Assembly: GCF_000717335.1 (NCBI RefSeq)
Contig: NZ_JNYZ01000011.1
Span: forward strand, 1 to 64,000
From: Amycolatopsis jejuensis
GTDB lineage: Bacteria; Actinomycetota; Actinomycetes; Mycobacteriales; Pseudonocardiaceae
Length of the DNA: 64,000 nucleotides
Direction: 5' to 3'
Below, one piece after another: positions 7,807-16,214 of this stretch; positions within the stretch are counted from its first letter, which is position 1; the number at the start of each line of letters is the position of its first letter. The position numbers and the translations under genes are program-made. The notes under the pieces are model-generated. The model ran no database searches, was not told where the DNA came from, and saw nothing but the letters and a program-made list of their open reading frames with translations.

Positions 7807-8895
7807 TCAGGCGGCGCGCCGGACCATGCCATCCCGCAACACGAGCCTCGCCAGCCGACCAACCTGCGCGCGTTGCGCCTCGACATCCACATCCAGCGGA
7901 TCCGTCTCCGCTCTGATGTCCAGCGCCCCGCTGGTCGTGCGTGCCGCGCCGGGATTCCGCACCGCCGAACGCAGTTCGACCGCGTCCACGAACTCGTCTC
8001 GACCAGGTCGGCCCAAACCTGCCGCCTCGGCGACGAGGGCAGCCCTGGCACGCACTCGTCCATCGCTGCACTGGCGCGCAAGCAGGAGCGCGTCGTAGAT
8101 GTCGATGATCTGGCGGGACGAGATACCGCCCGAGATTGGGCGATGAGTCATCGTCTCCCGGATCGGCTTGATGTAGCGCCACAATCGCCGGATTCTCGAG
8201 TTCTCGCGCCTGCGACGGAGAGCCATAACGAGATTGACCGCCTCGCCGTAACACGATCCCGCAGCGACGAGCACGCCGCCACCACCAGTGAACACGAGAG
8301 CGCTGCACGAACCTCCGCTCGCAAGTCCGGGTGTCCCGGCGAGTGCGATGAGGCCAGCCACGCAGGTGAGGCAGCCGGTGGCCGTCAGGAGCCCAGCGAT
8401 CCGGACGCGGCCTGTCGCCCGCAGCGAAACCTCACCGATCCGCACCACGTACACGACGCACACCAGCCCGGGGACAACTCCGCTGATCCAGAACGCCTCG
8501 GCGAGTAACCGAGGGTCGCCGGGCTGACGCATAGTGCCAAGTACGAGCCCCGCCAGCAACACCACCCCGGCAACGACGATCACCACGGCGTAGCGGACCC
8601 GCAGCCACGTGCACCCGCTGAGTTCGATCAACCCGGCCAGCCCGATGATCACTCCCAACGTGCACGACGCACGGACGAGCAACATCAGGTTCGGTACTCC
8701 GATGGCACCGAAGACGATGGCGTCCGCTTGCGGCGCGTACAGCAGCACCGACACACCGAACAACGCGAGAGTCATGCCGAGGTACGCCTTGCCTGTCGCG
8801 CGTCGGTACCGGGTGAAGACAATCAATGTCCGTACGCCTTCGCCGGAGATCAGCGTTCCCGTCACGAGCGCGAACCATCCTTGTGCTTCACGCAC
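7807..8895 (-). CDS. MAB_1171c-type multi-helix membrane protein
   Basis: A 362-residue protein whose first 220 residues contain about seven hydrophobic helices (FALVTGTLISGEGVRTLIVF, MTLALFGVSVLLYAPQA, AVVIVVAGVVLLAGLVLG and others). A cytosolic domain follows, with LRRLWRYIKPIRE-type and GGISSRQIIDIYDALLLARQ motifs as in MAB_1171c putative transporter / DUF6545 proteins. The substrate is unknown. These genes are regularly paired with an ImmA/IrrE-type peptidase, and here the two overlap by 8 nt. The stop faces the broken methyltransferase gene at 10 bp. Confidence 0.75.
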   Translation of the reverse strand: MREAQGWFALVTGTLISGEGVRTLIVFTRYRRATGKAYLGMTLALFGVSVLLYAPQADAIVFGAIGVPNLMLLVRASCTLGVIIGLAGLIELSGCTWLRVRYAVVIVVAGVVLLAGLVLGTMRQPGDPRLLAEAFWISGVVPGLVCVVYVVRIGEVSLRATGRVRIAGLLTATGCLTCVAGLIALAGTPGLASGGSCSALVFTGGGGVLVAAGSCYGEAVNLVMALRRRRENSRIRRLWRYIKPIRETMTHRPISGGISSRQIIDIYDALLLARQCSDGRVRARAALVAEAAGLGRPGRDEFVDAVELRSAVRNPGAARTTSGALDIRAETDPLDVDVEAQRAQVGRLARLVLRDGMVRRAA

Positions 8896-9379
8896 GGACG
8901 CCGCGCAGGTCCCGCGCGGCGGCGAAGGTCCCGTTCAGCGCGGCTTGCGGCAGCTGATCCGTGACCACGTTTGCGTCGACCCGCTCAGCCAGCTGGTGCG
9001 CGAACTCCTCGGCGATCGCCTCGTCGATCTCGCGATGCTCCGGGTCCTCGGCCGACGAGCACCGCCCTGCCACGCCGGCGTCCTCGAGAAGGAGATGGCC
9101 GAGTTCGTGGAAGTGGATATGCCGAGCGTGCCCGCGGAGAATGTCGCGGATCACGACGATGTAGTCCGCGGTCGCGGTCCGCACTACCATCCCGGTCGGC
9201 ATTGCGCTGTTCAGATTGCCGCGCATCAACCGGATGGGTTTGTCGCGCTGCCGATTCAATCGTTCAATGAGGCCGTTGATACTGAATGGCCGGGGGATCC
9301 GGATATCGTTCACGATTCTCGTGACCTGGCCGACCATGACGTGGTCCAGAGTGAATTTCTCCGGCGGCTTGGTGCTCAT
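8888..9379 (-). CDS. ImmA/IrrE-type zinc metallopeptidase
   Basis: A 163-residue protein with the zinc motif HFHELGHLLL (HExxH, about residues 90-94) and a downstream acidic stretch (EHREIDEAIAEEFAHQLAERV) that would provide the third metal ligand. ImmA/IrrE peptidases cleave XRE-type repressors to switch on mobile-element or stress genes. It overlaps the MAB_1171c gene, so the two are made together; a peptidase that responds to the membrane protein is a reasonable guess. No XRE gene is directly adjacent on the same strand. Confidence 0.8.
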   Translation of the reverse strand: MSTKPPEKFTLDHVMVGQVTRIVNDIRIPRPFSINGLIERLNRQRDKPIRLMRGNLNSAMPTGMVVRTATADYIVVIRDILRGHARHIHFHELGHLLLEDAGVAGRCSSAEDPEHREIDEAIAEEFAHQLAERVDANVVTDQLPQAALNGTFAAARDLRGVRA

Positions 9380-9669
9380 TGCCCACCCTCGTGCTTCCTG
9401 GCCTGGAGTGCCGGTCTGGCCACAGGCGCGCCCGGTCGTGTCTGCCGGGCGGGGCCCGGGGAGGCCGCCTGCTCCTGGCGCCGCACCCCGAGCCCCGCGA
9501 TTCTGTGTGCTGCCAGGCGGTCTGTCCCGGCTGCCGCTTGTCTACCAGGGGATCTCCCGACTCAGGGAAGTCATGGGCGCCGACTCACGCAGGGGTGTTC
9601 CGGGCATCATTCACTCGTTCGGCCCACCGGGTCGAGGATCCGCGCGTTACCGAGACAGCCCGCGGGCGG
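9380..9669. other. Divergent intergenic region
   Basis: About 290 bp between the ImmA/IrrE gene (minus) and the HxlR gene (plus). It must hold both promoters, but I see no strong -35/-10 pair or palindrome, and no gene. Confidence 0.4.
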
Positions 9670-10053
9670 ATGGTGTTAGCTGAGATCGTGTCGAGGCAGA
9701 ACGTGTCGTACCAGAAACATTTCGAGTCGGCGTTCGAGATTCTCCGCGGGCGATGGATGATTGTGGTGCTGGCCGCGCTCGCCACCGAGGACCAGCTGCA
9801 ATACCGGGACATCCGGGATCGGGTGAACCAGGGCGAAGTACGACCGGGAAATGGCACGGACGTCAGTCCGCTGTCGGATCAAAGCCTCACCAAAACGCTC
9901 AAACGAGCACAAGATCATGGCCTTGTTCGCTTATTCGCCGACGAAGGTCAATTCAAGCCGACGTGGTACGAACTCACCCGGAAAGGCGCCGAAGCCCTGC
10001 GGGCCGTTCGCCCGATCATCGAGTGGATGCACCGGTATGACACCGGCCAATGA
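9670..10053 (+). CDS. HxlR-type winged-helix regulator
   Basis: A 127-residue protein with the HxlR fold: FEILRGRWMIVVLAALATEDQLQYRDIRDRV (domain entry), then LSDQSLTKTLKRAQDHGLVRL (recognition helix) and TWYELTRKGAEALRAVRPIIEWM (wing and C-terminal helix). The canonical CPxxxxL cysteine near the N-terminus is missing, so redox sensing through that cysteine is unlikely. GTG 9688 is an alternative start. The gene ends 4 bp from the convergent GGDEF gene. Its target is unknown. Confidence 0.8.
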   Translation: MVLAEIVSRQNVSYQKHFESAFEILRGRWMIVVLAALATEDQLQYRDIRDRVNQGEVRPGNGTDVSPLSDQSLTKTLKRAQDHGLVRLFADEGQFKPTWYELTRKGAEALRAVRPIIEWMHRYDTGQ

Positions 10054-10057
10054 CAGC

Positions 10058-11374
10058 TCAGCGGGCGCGCCGCAGGTACCCGGCGCTGATCCGGTCACGT
10101 CCCTGGCCCTTGGCGAAGAACAGCCGGTTGTCTGCGGAGAGCAGCAGGACCCCGAGATCGACCTCGTCGTCGGCATAGCCGGTGTCGCATGCCACCCCGA
10201 CGGTGACCCGGACCGACACCGGCGCCGGGCCGTCTGCCTGACCGGGGACGATCTCCAGGGCAGCGACGGCAGTGCGGATGCGTTCGGCGATCTCGACGGC
10301 CCGTTCGAGAGTCACGTCGGTGAGGAACACGACGAACTCCTCTCCCCCGAACCGGCCGACGAGGTCGGTGCGGCGAACCTCGTTGCTGATCACCCGTGAG
10401 ACGGCGCGGAGGACGTCGTCGCCGACGAGGTGGCCGTGGGTGTCGTTGATGCGCTTGAAAAAATCCAGGTCGAGCATGAGAACAGCCACCGGGACGTGAT
10501 GGCGCCTCGCCTTCCGCAACCCGGCTTCGGCCAGGCACCGCCAGGTTTCCATGTTCAGCAGGCCGGTCTTGTGATCCGTACTGGCCGCGATTTCGAGATG
10601 CTTGACCGAATCGCTGCGGTGCAGGACATACACCAGAGGAAGGAAGAACAGCGCCAGCCATGGCTTCAGTTCCATGATGACGGCAGTCATCGCGCCCAGG
10701 AAGAGCGTCACGATCTCCAGGGCGTTCGCGCTCCAGCCACCCAGAAGTCCCGCGATCGATCGTTCATGCTCGGCCGCCGCGATGGCCGCGCCGACAATCA
10801 CGGTGTTCACGAGCCAGAAGGTCGCGATCGCGGCCGCCAACGCTGGCGCGCTGATTTCACTGGGCGCACTCAGGACATCGTCAGGAGCGATGAGGCGAAG
10901 GACGCCATACGCCGCGCACGCCGGGATGATCATGGCGCTGGTGTTGAAGACGGCACGATAGGGCGCGAGCCCGCTGGTCCACCGCGACGCCCTCCACCAC
11001 AAATGCAGATACAGCACCACTGCGGCGGCAGCTCCGGCCACCGGACCGTCCAGCAAGGTGACAGCGAGGATCACGACCGACGTCATGTTGACGTGCGGGG
11101 TGTCCGCGAGTTGCCGGCGTTGCCGTTCGAGGCGCCAGGTCAATTCGGTGCTGAGCAGCCCACCTGCTACGACGAGCGCGGCTCGGCCGACGCCGACCGG
11201 CAGCGGCTCACTCCACAGCCAGCTGAGCACAGACACGACGGCCAGAACGTCCACGAGCACGACCGTTACGACAATCGGATGCGGTGCCGTCCACAACCGC
11301 GATCTCCGATCATCAGGTCGTCGCCGATCAACGAATTTCGCCGCTCCTGGCTGTGGTGATCGCTTATCGGCCAT
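10058..11374 (-). CDS. Membrane-bound diguanylate cyclase (GGDEF)
   Basis: A 438-residue protein starting at ATG 11374 with GGGAG 6 nt upstream. It has five or six hydrophobic segments in the first 260 residues (VVTVVLVDVLAVVSVLSWLW, VGVGRAALVVAGGLL, LAVTLLDGPVAGAAAAVVLYLHLWW and others), then a complete GGDEF domain: DHKTGLLNMETW, LMLDLDFFKRINDTHGHLVGDDVLR, and the active loop GRFGGEEF. The inhibitory RxxD motif (RRTD) lies five residues before GGEEF, so product inhibition is expected. No EAL domain is present. It makes cyclic di-GMP at the membrane. The start overlaps the end of the MFS gene by 11 nt. Confidence 0.9.
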   Translation of the reverse strand: MADKRSPQPGAAKFVDRRRPDDRRSRLWTAPHPIVVTVVLVDVLAVVSVLSWLWSEPLPVGVGRAALVVAGGLLSTELTWRLERQRRQLADTPHVNMTSVVILAVTLLDGPVAGAAAAVVLYLHLWWRASRWTSGLAPYRAVFNTSAMIIPACAAYGVLRLIAPDDVLSAPSEISAPALAAAIATFWLVNTVIVGAAIAAAEHERSIAGLLGGWSANALEIVTLFLGAMTAVIMELKPWLALFFLPLVYVLHRSDSVKHLEIAASTDHKTGLLNMETWRCLAEAGLRKARRHHVPVAVLMLDLDFFKRINDTHGHLVGDDVLRAVSRVISNEVRRTDLVGRFGGEEFVVFLTDVTLERAVEIAERIRTAVAALEIVPGQADGPAPVSVRVTVGVACDTGYADDEVDLGVLLLSADNRLFFAKGQGRDRISAGYLRRAR

Positions 11375-12728
11375 ACTGGCTCCCGTGTGTTGCCGGCCGG
11401 GTCGGCGCTGTGTCGAAGCGCGCGACCCGGCTGGTCCGGCGGTCCTGATCCCGGGGGGAGGTGCCCGACGTGCAGGGTAAGGAATGGTGATCGAGGTCCT
11501 GTTCGACTGAGTTCGGCTCGCTCCCGGTTGCTCCCCGGGAGCGAGCCACCCACCATCCCGCCCCGACGACGAGCGCCGCACCTGCCGCGACCGCTCCCGC
11601 CGCAGCCGTCGCCCGGAACGGACCGAGGCGATCGGCAACCGCTCCGCCGGCCACGATCATCAGGCCCTGCGAGCAGTACATGACGGTGCCCATCCGGCCC
11701 ATCACGCCACCAAGCCGATGGTTCGGCACGACCGCGACCACCAGCGCCTGCGTCTTGATCAGGAACACCTGCGCCATCGCGCCCGACAGCGCCCACAACA
11801 TCAGGGTCAGCGCCAGACCCGGTCTGGCCGCGCAGATCGCCAGCGGCAGTCCCGCCAGCACTGCCGAGGCCACCACCGTCGGCAACCGGGTCGGTAACGA
11901 GATCCTCGTCGACGCCCAGGCACCAACCGCGCTCCCGACCGGGTCCGCCGCCAGCAGCAACCCGACCCCGACTGCACCAGCACCTACCTGATGTCCATAC
12001 GGGGCAGCCAATCCCTCCGGAACGATGTACAGGCCGAGCAGCAGCACCATCCCGAACAGCACCCCGACCAGACCGCGATTGCCGCCAGCGCCACGGCCGT
12101 CACCGGACGCGGCAGGTTGCGTTGCGCCGCGCGCGGCCGGCCGTCGACGCACGCCGAGCAGCACCAGCACGGTGCTCACCACGAACGTGCCGGCGTTGAG
12201 ACCCATCGCGACGTGCGGCTCCAGCCACGCCAGCAGCAACCCTCCCCCGGCGAAACCGGCGAGCTGCGCGAGCTGCGTCGTGAACTGCCGCAACGCCAGC
12301 CCGGCCTCGTACCGCTCGCCTCGCCCCAAAACCTCCGGCAACAGCGACATCTGCGCCGCTTTGAACGGTCCGGCCGCAAAACTCAGCAACCCGACACTGG
12401 CCCACAGCACCGGAAGCGGCAGACCGGGCACCGCCATCGCCACCGCGAACAATGCCCGCGCAATGTCGGCCACGATCATGACGCCCCGCCGCGAAAACCG
12501 ATCGGCCAGGCCCGAGAGGAGCATTCCCCCGAGCAGGCTCGGAACCAGTGTCAGGCCGTACGTCAGCGCAGTCAGGAACGCCGACGACGTCTGCGCGTAC
12601 ACGACCAGCGCGAGCGCGACACGCGCCAGCTGATCCCCGACGACCGAGATCAGCTCAGCCAGCCACAGCGCCCGAAACTCGCTGTTGCGCAGCGGCTCGG
12701 CGAAGCCGGGCCTACGTCGTGCAGACAT
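11364..12728 (-). CDS. MFS drug-efflux-type transporter
   Basis: About 454 residues with 12 hydrophobic segments. The N-terminal FRALWLAELISVVGDQLARVALALVVY and ADRFSRRGVMIVADIARAL (loop 2-3) are typical of the MFS subgroup related to enterobactin and macrolide exporters. The C-terminus after WWVARSRG is a polar tail of about 50 residues. I chose the second ATG of the pair at 12731/12728 because GAGGA lies at usable distance; a longer start at 12767 is possible. Substrate unknown. The stop overlaps the GGDEF start, so the two may be co-transcribed. Confidence 0.8.
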   Translation of the reverse strand: MSARRRPGFAEPLRNSEFRALWLAELISVVGDQLARVALALVVYAQTSSAFLTALTYGLTLVPSLLGGMLLSGLADRFSRRGVMIVADIARALFAVAMAVPGLPLPVLWASVGLLSFAAGPFKAAQMSLLPEVLGRGERYEAGLALRQFTTQLAQLAGFAGGGLLLAWLEPHVAMGLNAGTFVVSTVLVLLGVRRRPAARGATQPAASGDGRGAGGNRGLVGVLFGMVLLLGLYIVPEGLAAPYGHQVGAGAVGVGLLLAADPVGSAVGAWASTRISLPTRLPTVVASAVLAGLPLAICAARPGLALTLMLWALSGAMAQVFLIKTQALVVAVVPNHRLGGVMGRMGTVMYCSQGLMIVAGGAVADRLGPFRATAAAGAVAAGAALVVGAGWWVARSRGATGSEPNSVEQDLDHHSLPCTSGTSPRDQDRRTSRVARFDTAPTRPATHGSQYGR

Positions 12729-13507
12729 CATTCCTCGCGATGGTCGTGCGGCACCGACACCGGACACCCACGTACATCGGGCCGGTTGTTCGGACGATCA
12801 AAGAGACGAGGCTGTTTTCAGCCCCGTCCCACGGCACCTGTCACAAATCGCGATCGCGACACCAGCGGCCACGCATATCCGGAGACAACGCTCGGCACAC
12901 GACAATGTCATTCATACGGCCTCCCCTGCCGAAATGACTTCATGAAGGCGACTCCACCCACCGCCTCCAAGTGGATCAAGCTATTACCACTGAGTGCCCG
13001 GGTGTATGCAGAACGCGACACTTCACCCGAATGGCCCAGCGCTTTCGTCAGAGCTGCACGACGCCGCGACACATGGTTCGCGACGACCGCCGTGCATCTC
13101 ATTTGACTTCAGATGAATCCGTACGCCCGGGAGACGGCGCCCTCCCCGACAACCGTCTCCCGGACCGGACCGCAGCTGCCACCGAGGGGGAATGAGGGTC
13201 GGAGCTACTGCCCGGAAGGTGCCACCGTGACCACTCCGGTCCGGGCCGACGGCTTGATCACCTTCTGCATCTACAGTGCCCAGCTTCAGCAGATCTGTCA
13301 ACAGGTGAAGTCAAATAATAGGTTGGCGAGCGATCCATCGGGGGTCCGGCCGTGCCGAGACGGCCCCCGCCACTCAAGCACCCGCGCTGCGGCGCGCAAG
13401 CCCGATCTCGCGGTCGACGCGCAGCCAGCCGGGAGCGGGCTTGCCCGCCCGCGACGCGCGGGTGCAGGGCGGAGCGGGTCCGTCACCCGGCACGAAGGAC
13501 CTCACTC
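12729..13507. other. Long gap with no convincing gene
   Basis: About 780 bp. Short frames occur (for example a 64-codon minus frame ending at 12908) but none has family-like sequence. The stretch carries the 20-bp motif at 13296-13315, and a partial copy (TTTGACTTCA at 13102-13111). Its right end supplies AAGGAC as ribosome binding site for the gene at 13508. Confidence 0.4.
13296..13315 (-). promoter_or_regulatory. 20-bp motif shared with the mobile element
   Basis: On the minus strand this reads TTTGACTTCACCTGTTGACA, identical over 20 bp to 38594-38613 inside the conjugative element. It ends in a perfect -35 hexamer (TTGACA). No obvious -10 lies 16-18 bp further on this strand, and no minus-strand gene follows closely. 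Confidence 0.4.
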
Positions 13508-14068
13508 ATGCACCGATTCCGACGCAATTCAACGACGTCCTCCTCCGCGCTATCGAGCAGCCGCACTGCACTGTGGGCGATAGAGCACTACTCGGACCTG
13601 TTCCGCCAGCGCCATGCCCTGCGGGTGCTGGTCTGCTGCCAAGCTGCGGGCCTCCCAGAACAGCAACTTCTTGCCCACCGCGCGCCGCAGCACTCCTACA
13701 AATTCGTCAGCGTCTCGGCCGCTTCCCCCACACTCCAGCACTTCATGGAAGCGCGTTGCGCGCTGTTCGACACCCTCGTCGTCGATCTCATCCCCCAACC
13801 CGACTGGGCCGAGGCCATCCTCCGCGCATGGCCGCTGCTCTCCCCCGGTGGGCGGCTCATCGCGCTCGCACGGAAGAGCTGGGACCGCGCCGCGACACCA
13901 CACGCACGTGCCGCACACGTCATCCTCGACCGGTTCGGTCACCGCAGCACGCCTTCCTGGCACGCGAGGAGGGCAGGAATACCGGCAGACACCGTCGTCT
14001 TCTGGTGCACACGACCGGGCTCGCGAGCATTGGCGATGCAGAACCGTCCAATGTGGAGCGAAGAATGA
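13508..14068 (+). CDS. Hypothetical protein coupled to LuxR-type HTH
   Basis: A 186-residue protein from ATG 13508 (AAGGAC upstream). The centre has alternating strands and helices, with HALRVLVCCQAAG, then FDTLVVDLIPQPDWAEAILRAWPLLSPGGRLIALARK. That pattern could be a degenerate receiver or a methyltransferase-like Rossmann fold, and no conserved phospho-acceptor set is clear. Its stop overlaps the ATG of a free-standing LuxR-type HTH gene (ATGA), so the two look like a regulator split into sensor and DNA-binding parts. Not recognised as a named family. Confidence 0.55.
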   Translation: MHRFRRNSTTSSSALSSSRTALWAIEHYSDLFRQRHALRVLVCCQAAGLPEQQLLAHRAPQHSYKFVSVSAASPTLQHFMEARCALFDTLVVDLIPQPDWAEAILRAWPLLSPGGRLIALARKSWDRAATPHARAAHVILDRFGHRSTPSWHARRAGIPADTVVFWCTRPGSRALAMQNRPMWSEE

Positions 14069-14337
14069 ACCGCCGACGGTCACTTACTCCGCAGGAACTG
14101 GTGATTCTTGCGCATGTCGCACGTGGACAGTCCAACAAGCGGATTGCACAGATCGAGTACCTGTCCCCCGAGACCGTCAAGGCGCACTTGCACAATGCGT
14201 ACAAGAAGCTCCGCGCCCGTAACCGCGCGCATGCCGTCGCGATCGCGTACCACACCGGCATTTTCGCGACTCAAAGCTCGTCCGTAGATCCGGACAACTC
14301 GGCCCACCTCGTGCCGCTTCACCGACCCGGCAGCTGA
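14065..14337 (+). CDS. Stand-alone LuxR/GerE-type DNA-binding protein
   Basis: A 90-residue protein that is almost only a LuxR HTH: LTPQELVILAHVARGQSNKRIAQIEYLSPETVKAHLHNAYKKLRARNRAHAVAIAYHTGIF (residues 6-66). All typical features of the four-helix domain are present, followed by a short polar tail. It has no receiver of its own; the coupled upstream protein may supply the signal input. Expected to bind DNA as a dimer and activate transcription. Target genes unknown. Confidence 0.8.
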   Translation: MNRRRSLTPQELVILAHVARGQSNKRIAQIEYLSPETVKAHLHNAYKKLRARNRAHAVAIAYHTGIFATQSSSVDPDNSAHLVPLHRPGS

Positions 14338-14354
14338 TCTTGGGAGCCCTTCTG

Positions 14355-14876
14355 ATGAACGCTGATCACCCACCCATTCCCGCGTGGTTGTCCGGCCGCC
14401 CGCTCGCGGGCGGCCTCGTCGTCCCGTGGATCACGCCTCAACTGCCCGATGGACGCCACCTCTTCGGTAGCATCGAGCAAACATCCTCCGAACACGCTCT
14501 CATCCACCGGCTGTGCGGAGTGTGCGGGCGTCGGATTGCGCCCCAGCCCCTGGTTCTCCTGCTCCGCATGTCCGATATTCCCCGGCAGTGCACGAACGAA
14601 CCTGCGTTGCACCCGCAGTGCGCGGCGTACACGGCAGTCGCTTGCCCAATGATCAACGGAACGCTCAAGACCTACCGCAGCACACAGCCACCGGGAGTGC
14701 CGCTCACGGAGGACTCCGCGGCCCGTCGCGGTTCTCCGGCCGAGCCTTGGTTCGCGGTGTGGGTGTCGGACTACGACCTGGTCATCGACCACGGCAACTT
14801 GTGTGCCTCGTATCGGAGGATTCGAACACGCCGGATCCGTCCGATCACGTGGTCGTCTCAGCGGCTGACGCCCTGA
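14355..14876 (+). CDS. Hypothetical protein with Cys/His cluster
   Basis: A 173-residue protein from ATG 14355, with GGGAG at 7 nt. It carries LCGVCGRRI and later a conserved-looking EPALHPQCAAYTAVACPM, a Cys/His arrangement that could bind zinc. Similar sequences are found as short hypotheticals in Amycolatopsis-type genomes; the function is unknown. Near the C-terminus another frame (downstream to 14986) also looks reasonable, so a late frameshift is possible. It follows the LuxR HTH gene by 17 bp and may share its transcript. Confidence 0.55.
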   Translation: MNADHPPIPAWLSGRPLAGGLVVPWITPQLPDGRHLFGSIEQTSSEHALIHRLCGVCGRRIAPQPLVLLLRMSDIPRQCTNEPALHPQCAAYTAVACPMINGTLKTYRSTQPPGVPLTEDSAARRGSPAEPWFAVWVSDYDLVIDHGNLCASYRRIRTRRIRPITWSSQRLTP

Positions 14877-14985
14877 CCTGCGACCGTCATGCACGCTGGA
14901 AGCGGTATCCGTTTACGTTCCACAGCAGTCACGGCTACGGCGTGCGCCGTCGCGGCGCCAGCAGACGTGGACCGCAACAACCGTA

Positions 14986-15062
14986 GCGCGGGCAGGGTGC
15001 AGCGGGCGGCTCCCAGCTAACCGAACCTCCGGCAACGAGGGCCCGCCGCACCCTGCCCGCGC
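14986..15062 (+). terminator. Long inverted repeat, probable terminator
   Basis: Two 22-bp arms (14986-15007 and 15041-15062) pair with one mismatch around a 33-base loop. The arms start with GCGCGGGCAGGGTGC and its complement. There is no U-tract, as usual for actinomycete hairpins. It separates the LuxR/hypothetical set from the amidoligase gene. Confidence 0.5.
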
Positions 15063-15176
15063 TTGATCGGCGCGCAGCCCACGCCCGTGGGCTGCCGGCG
15101 TCGCCGGCCCATCCCGTCCTGCCGACCACGTCCGCATCACCAGGCGACGGCAGACGGCTGGCCTCAGGGAGCCAAG

Positions 15177-16214
15177 TTGGCAGCCGTTATTGAAGATGAG
15201 GATTCCTGCGTTCATTGTTATACCGAAGTCACCCGTGCGATCACCCGGGTCAATTGCGACGAGGAATTCGTCTGCGACCACTGTGTGTCGTTGCACTACG
15301 TTCGTTGCGATCAATGCGACAACATTTATCGATATCTCTCGGTAGCCGACGACAGCGGCTATCGGCTGTGTGAGGAATGCGCAGCTGCGTCGGGTTACCG
15401 GGAATGCCTCGACTGTGCAACCTTGGTATGCGAGCGCACCAGGTGTCACGACTGCCACTCCGCAATCATTGAACACTGGGAAGAGCACCTTCACTGGTCC
15501 GGTTACCAGCCCGAACCGAATTTCCTTGGCACCGGGCCACTCTTCCTCGGCTTGGAATTGGAAATCAACACGCCGGAACGAGACGCACAGCTCTGCCAAC
15601 TCTGCAATGACCAGCTCGCTGGCGTCGCTTATCTCAAGGAGGACAGCTCTATCCAGGTCGGCTTCGAGCTCGTGACCCACCCGATGTCCTTTGCCTGGGC
15701 ACAGCAGAACTTCCCGTGGACACTGCTGGACGAGCTCGCCCAACGAGGCTGCGACGGCACCGACGTCGGTCTCCACGTCCACGTCAGCCGCGACGCATTC
15801 AGCGGACCGCCGCACGTATTTCGGTGGATGAAGTTCATTTACCGGAACGCTCGTGAGGTGCAGCTGCTCGCCCGCCGGTACAACTCGCACTGGGCAGCCT
15901 TCTCCCCTGCCGAACGCGCCGACGTCAAAGACGTCTGCAAGGGCGATCGCGACCGCCCACGCCACCTGGCGATCAACGTCCAGAACTCGACGACCTTCGA
16001 GCTGCGCATGTTCGCCAGCAGCATGAAACCTCAGGAAGTACAGGCGGCACTCGGGTTCGCCGACGCCAGCGTCCGCTACACCGAGCAACTCACCGTCGGC
16101 GCCATCCTGCAGAACGACGGCTGGTCGTGGAACGCGTTCCACGACTGGGCAAACGCGCGGCCCGAATACTCCGCCCTGTCACGCGAATCCGAGGTCCTCG
16201 CATGTGCATGCTGA
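15177..16214 (+). CDS. Putative amidoligase with N-terminal Cys-rich zinc modules
   Basis: A 345-residue protein from TTG 15177 (AGGGAG upstream); the start is uncertain. Residues 10-100 hold six CxxC-type pairs (CVHC, CDHC, CDQC, CEEC, CLDC, CHDC), suggesting stacked zinc ribbons. The rest matches the phage Gp32-like / putative amidoligase family (Pfam Amidoligase_2): LFLGLELEIN, LKEDSSIQVGFELVTHPMSF, GTDVGLHVHVSR, and NSTTFELRMFASSMKPQEVQAALGFADASVRYT. Such enzymes have a glutamine-synthetase-like fold and are predicted to make amide or peptide bonds. It overlaps the amidotransferase-like gene by 13 nt. Confidence 0.75.
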   Translation: MAAVIEDEDSCVHCYTEVTRAITRVNCDEEFVCDHCVSLHYVRCDQCDNIYRYLSVADDSGYRLCEECAAASGYRECLDCATLVCERTRCHDCHSAIIEHWEEHLHWSGYQPEPNFLGTGPLFLGLELEINTPERDAQLCQLCNDQLAGVAYLKEDSSIQVGFELVTHPMSFAWAQQNFPWTLLDELAQRGCDGTDVGLHVHVSRDAFSGPPHVFRWMKFIYRNAREVQLLARRYNSHWAAFSPAERADVKDVCKGDRDRPRHLAINVQNSTTFELRMFASSMKPQEVQAALGFADASVRYTEQLTVGAILQNDGWSWNAFHDWANARPEYSALSRESEVLACAC

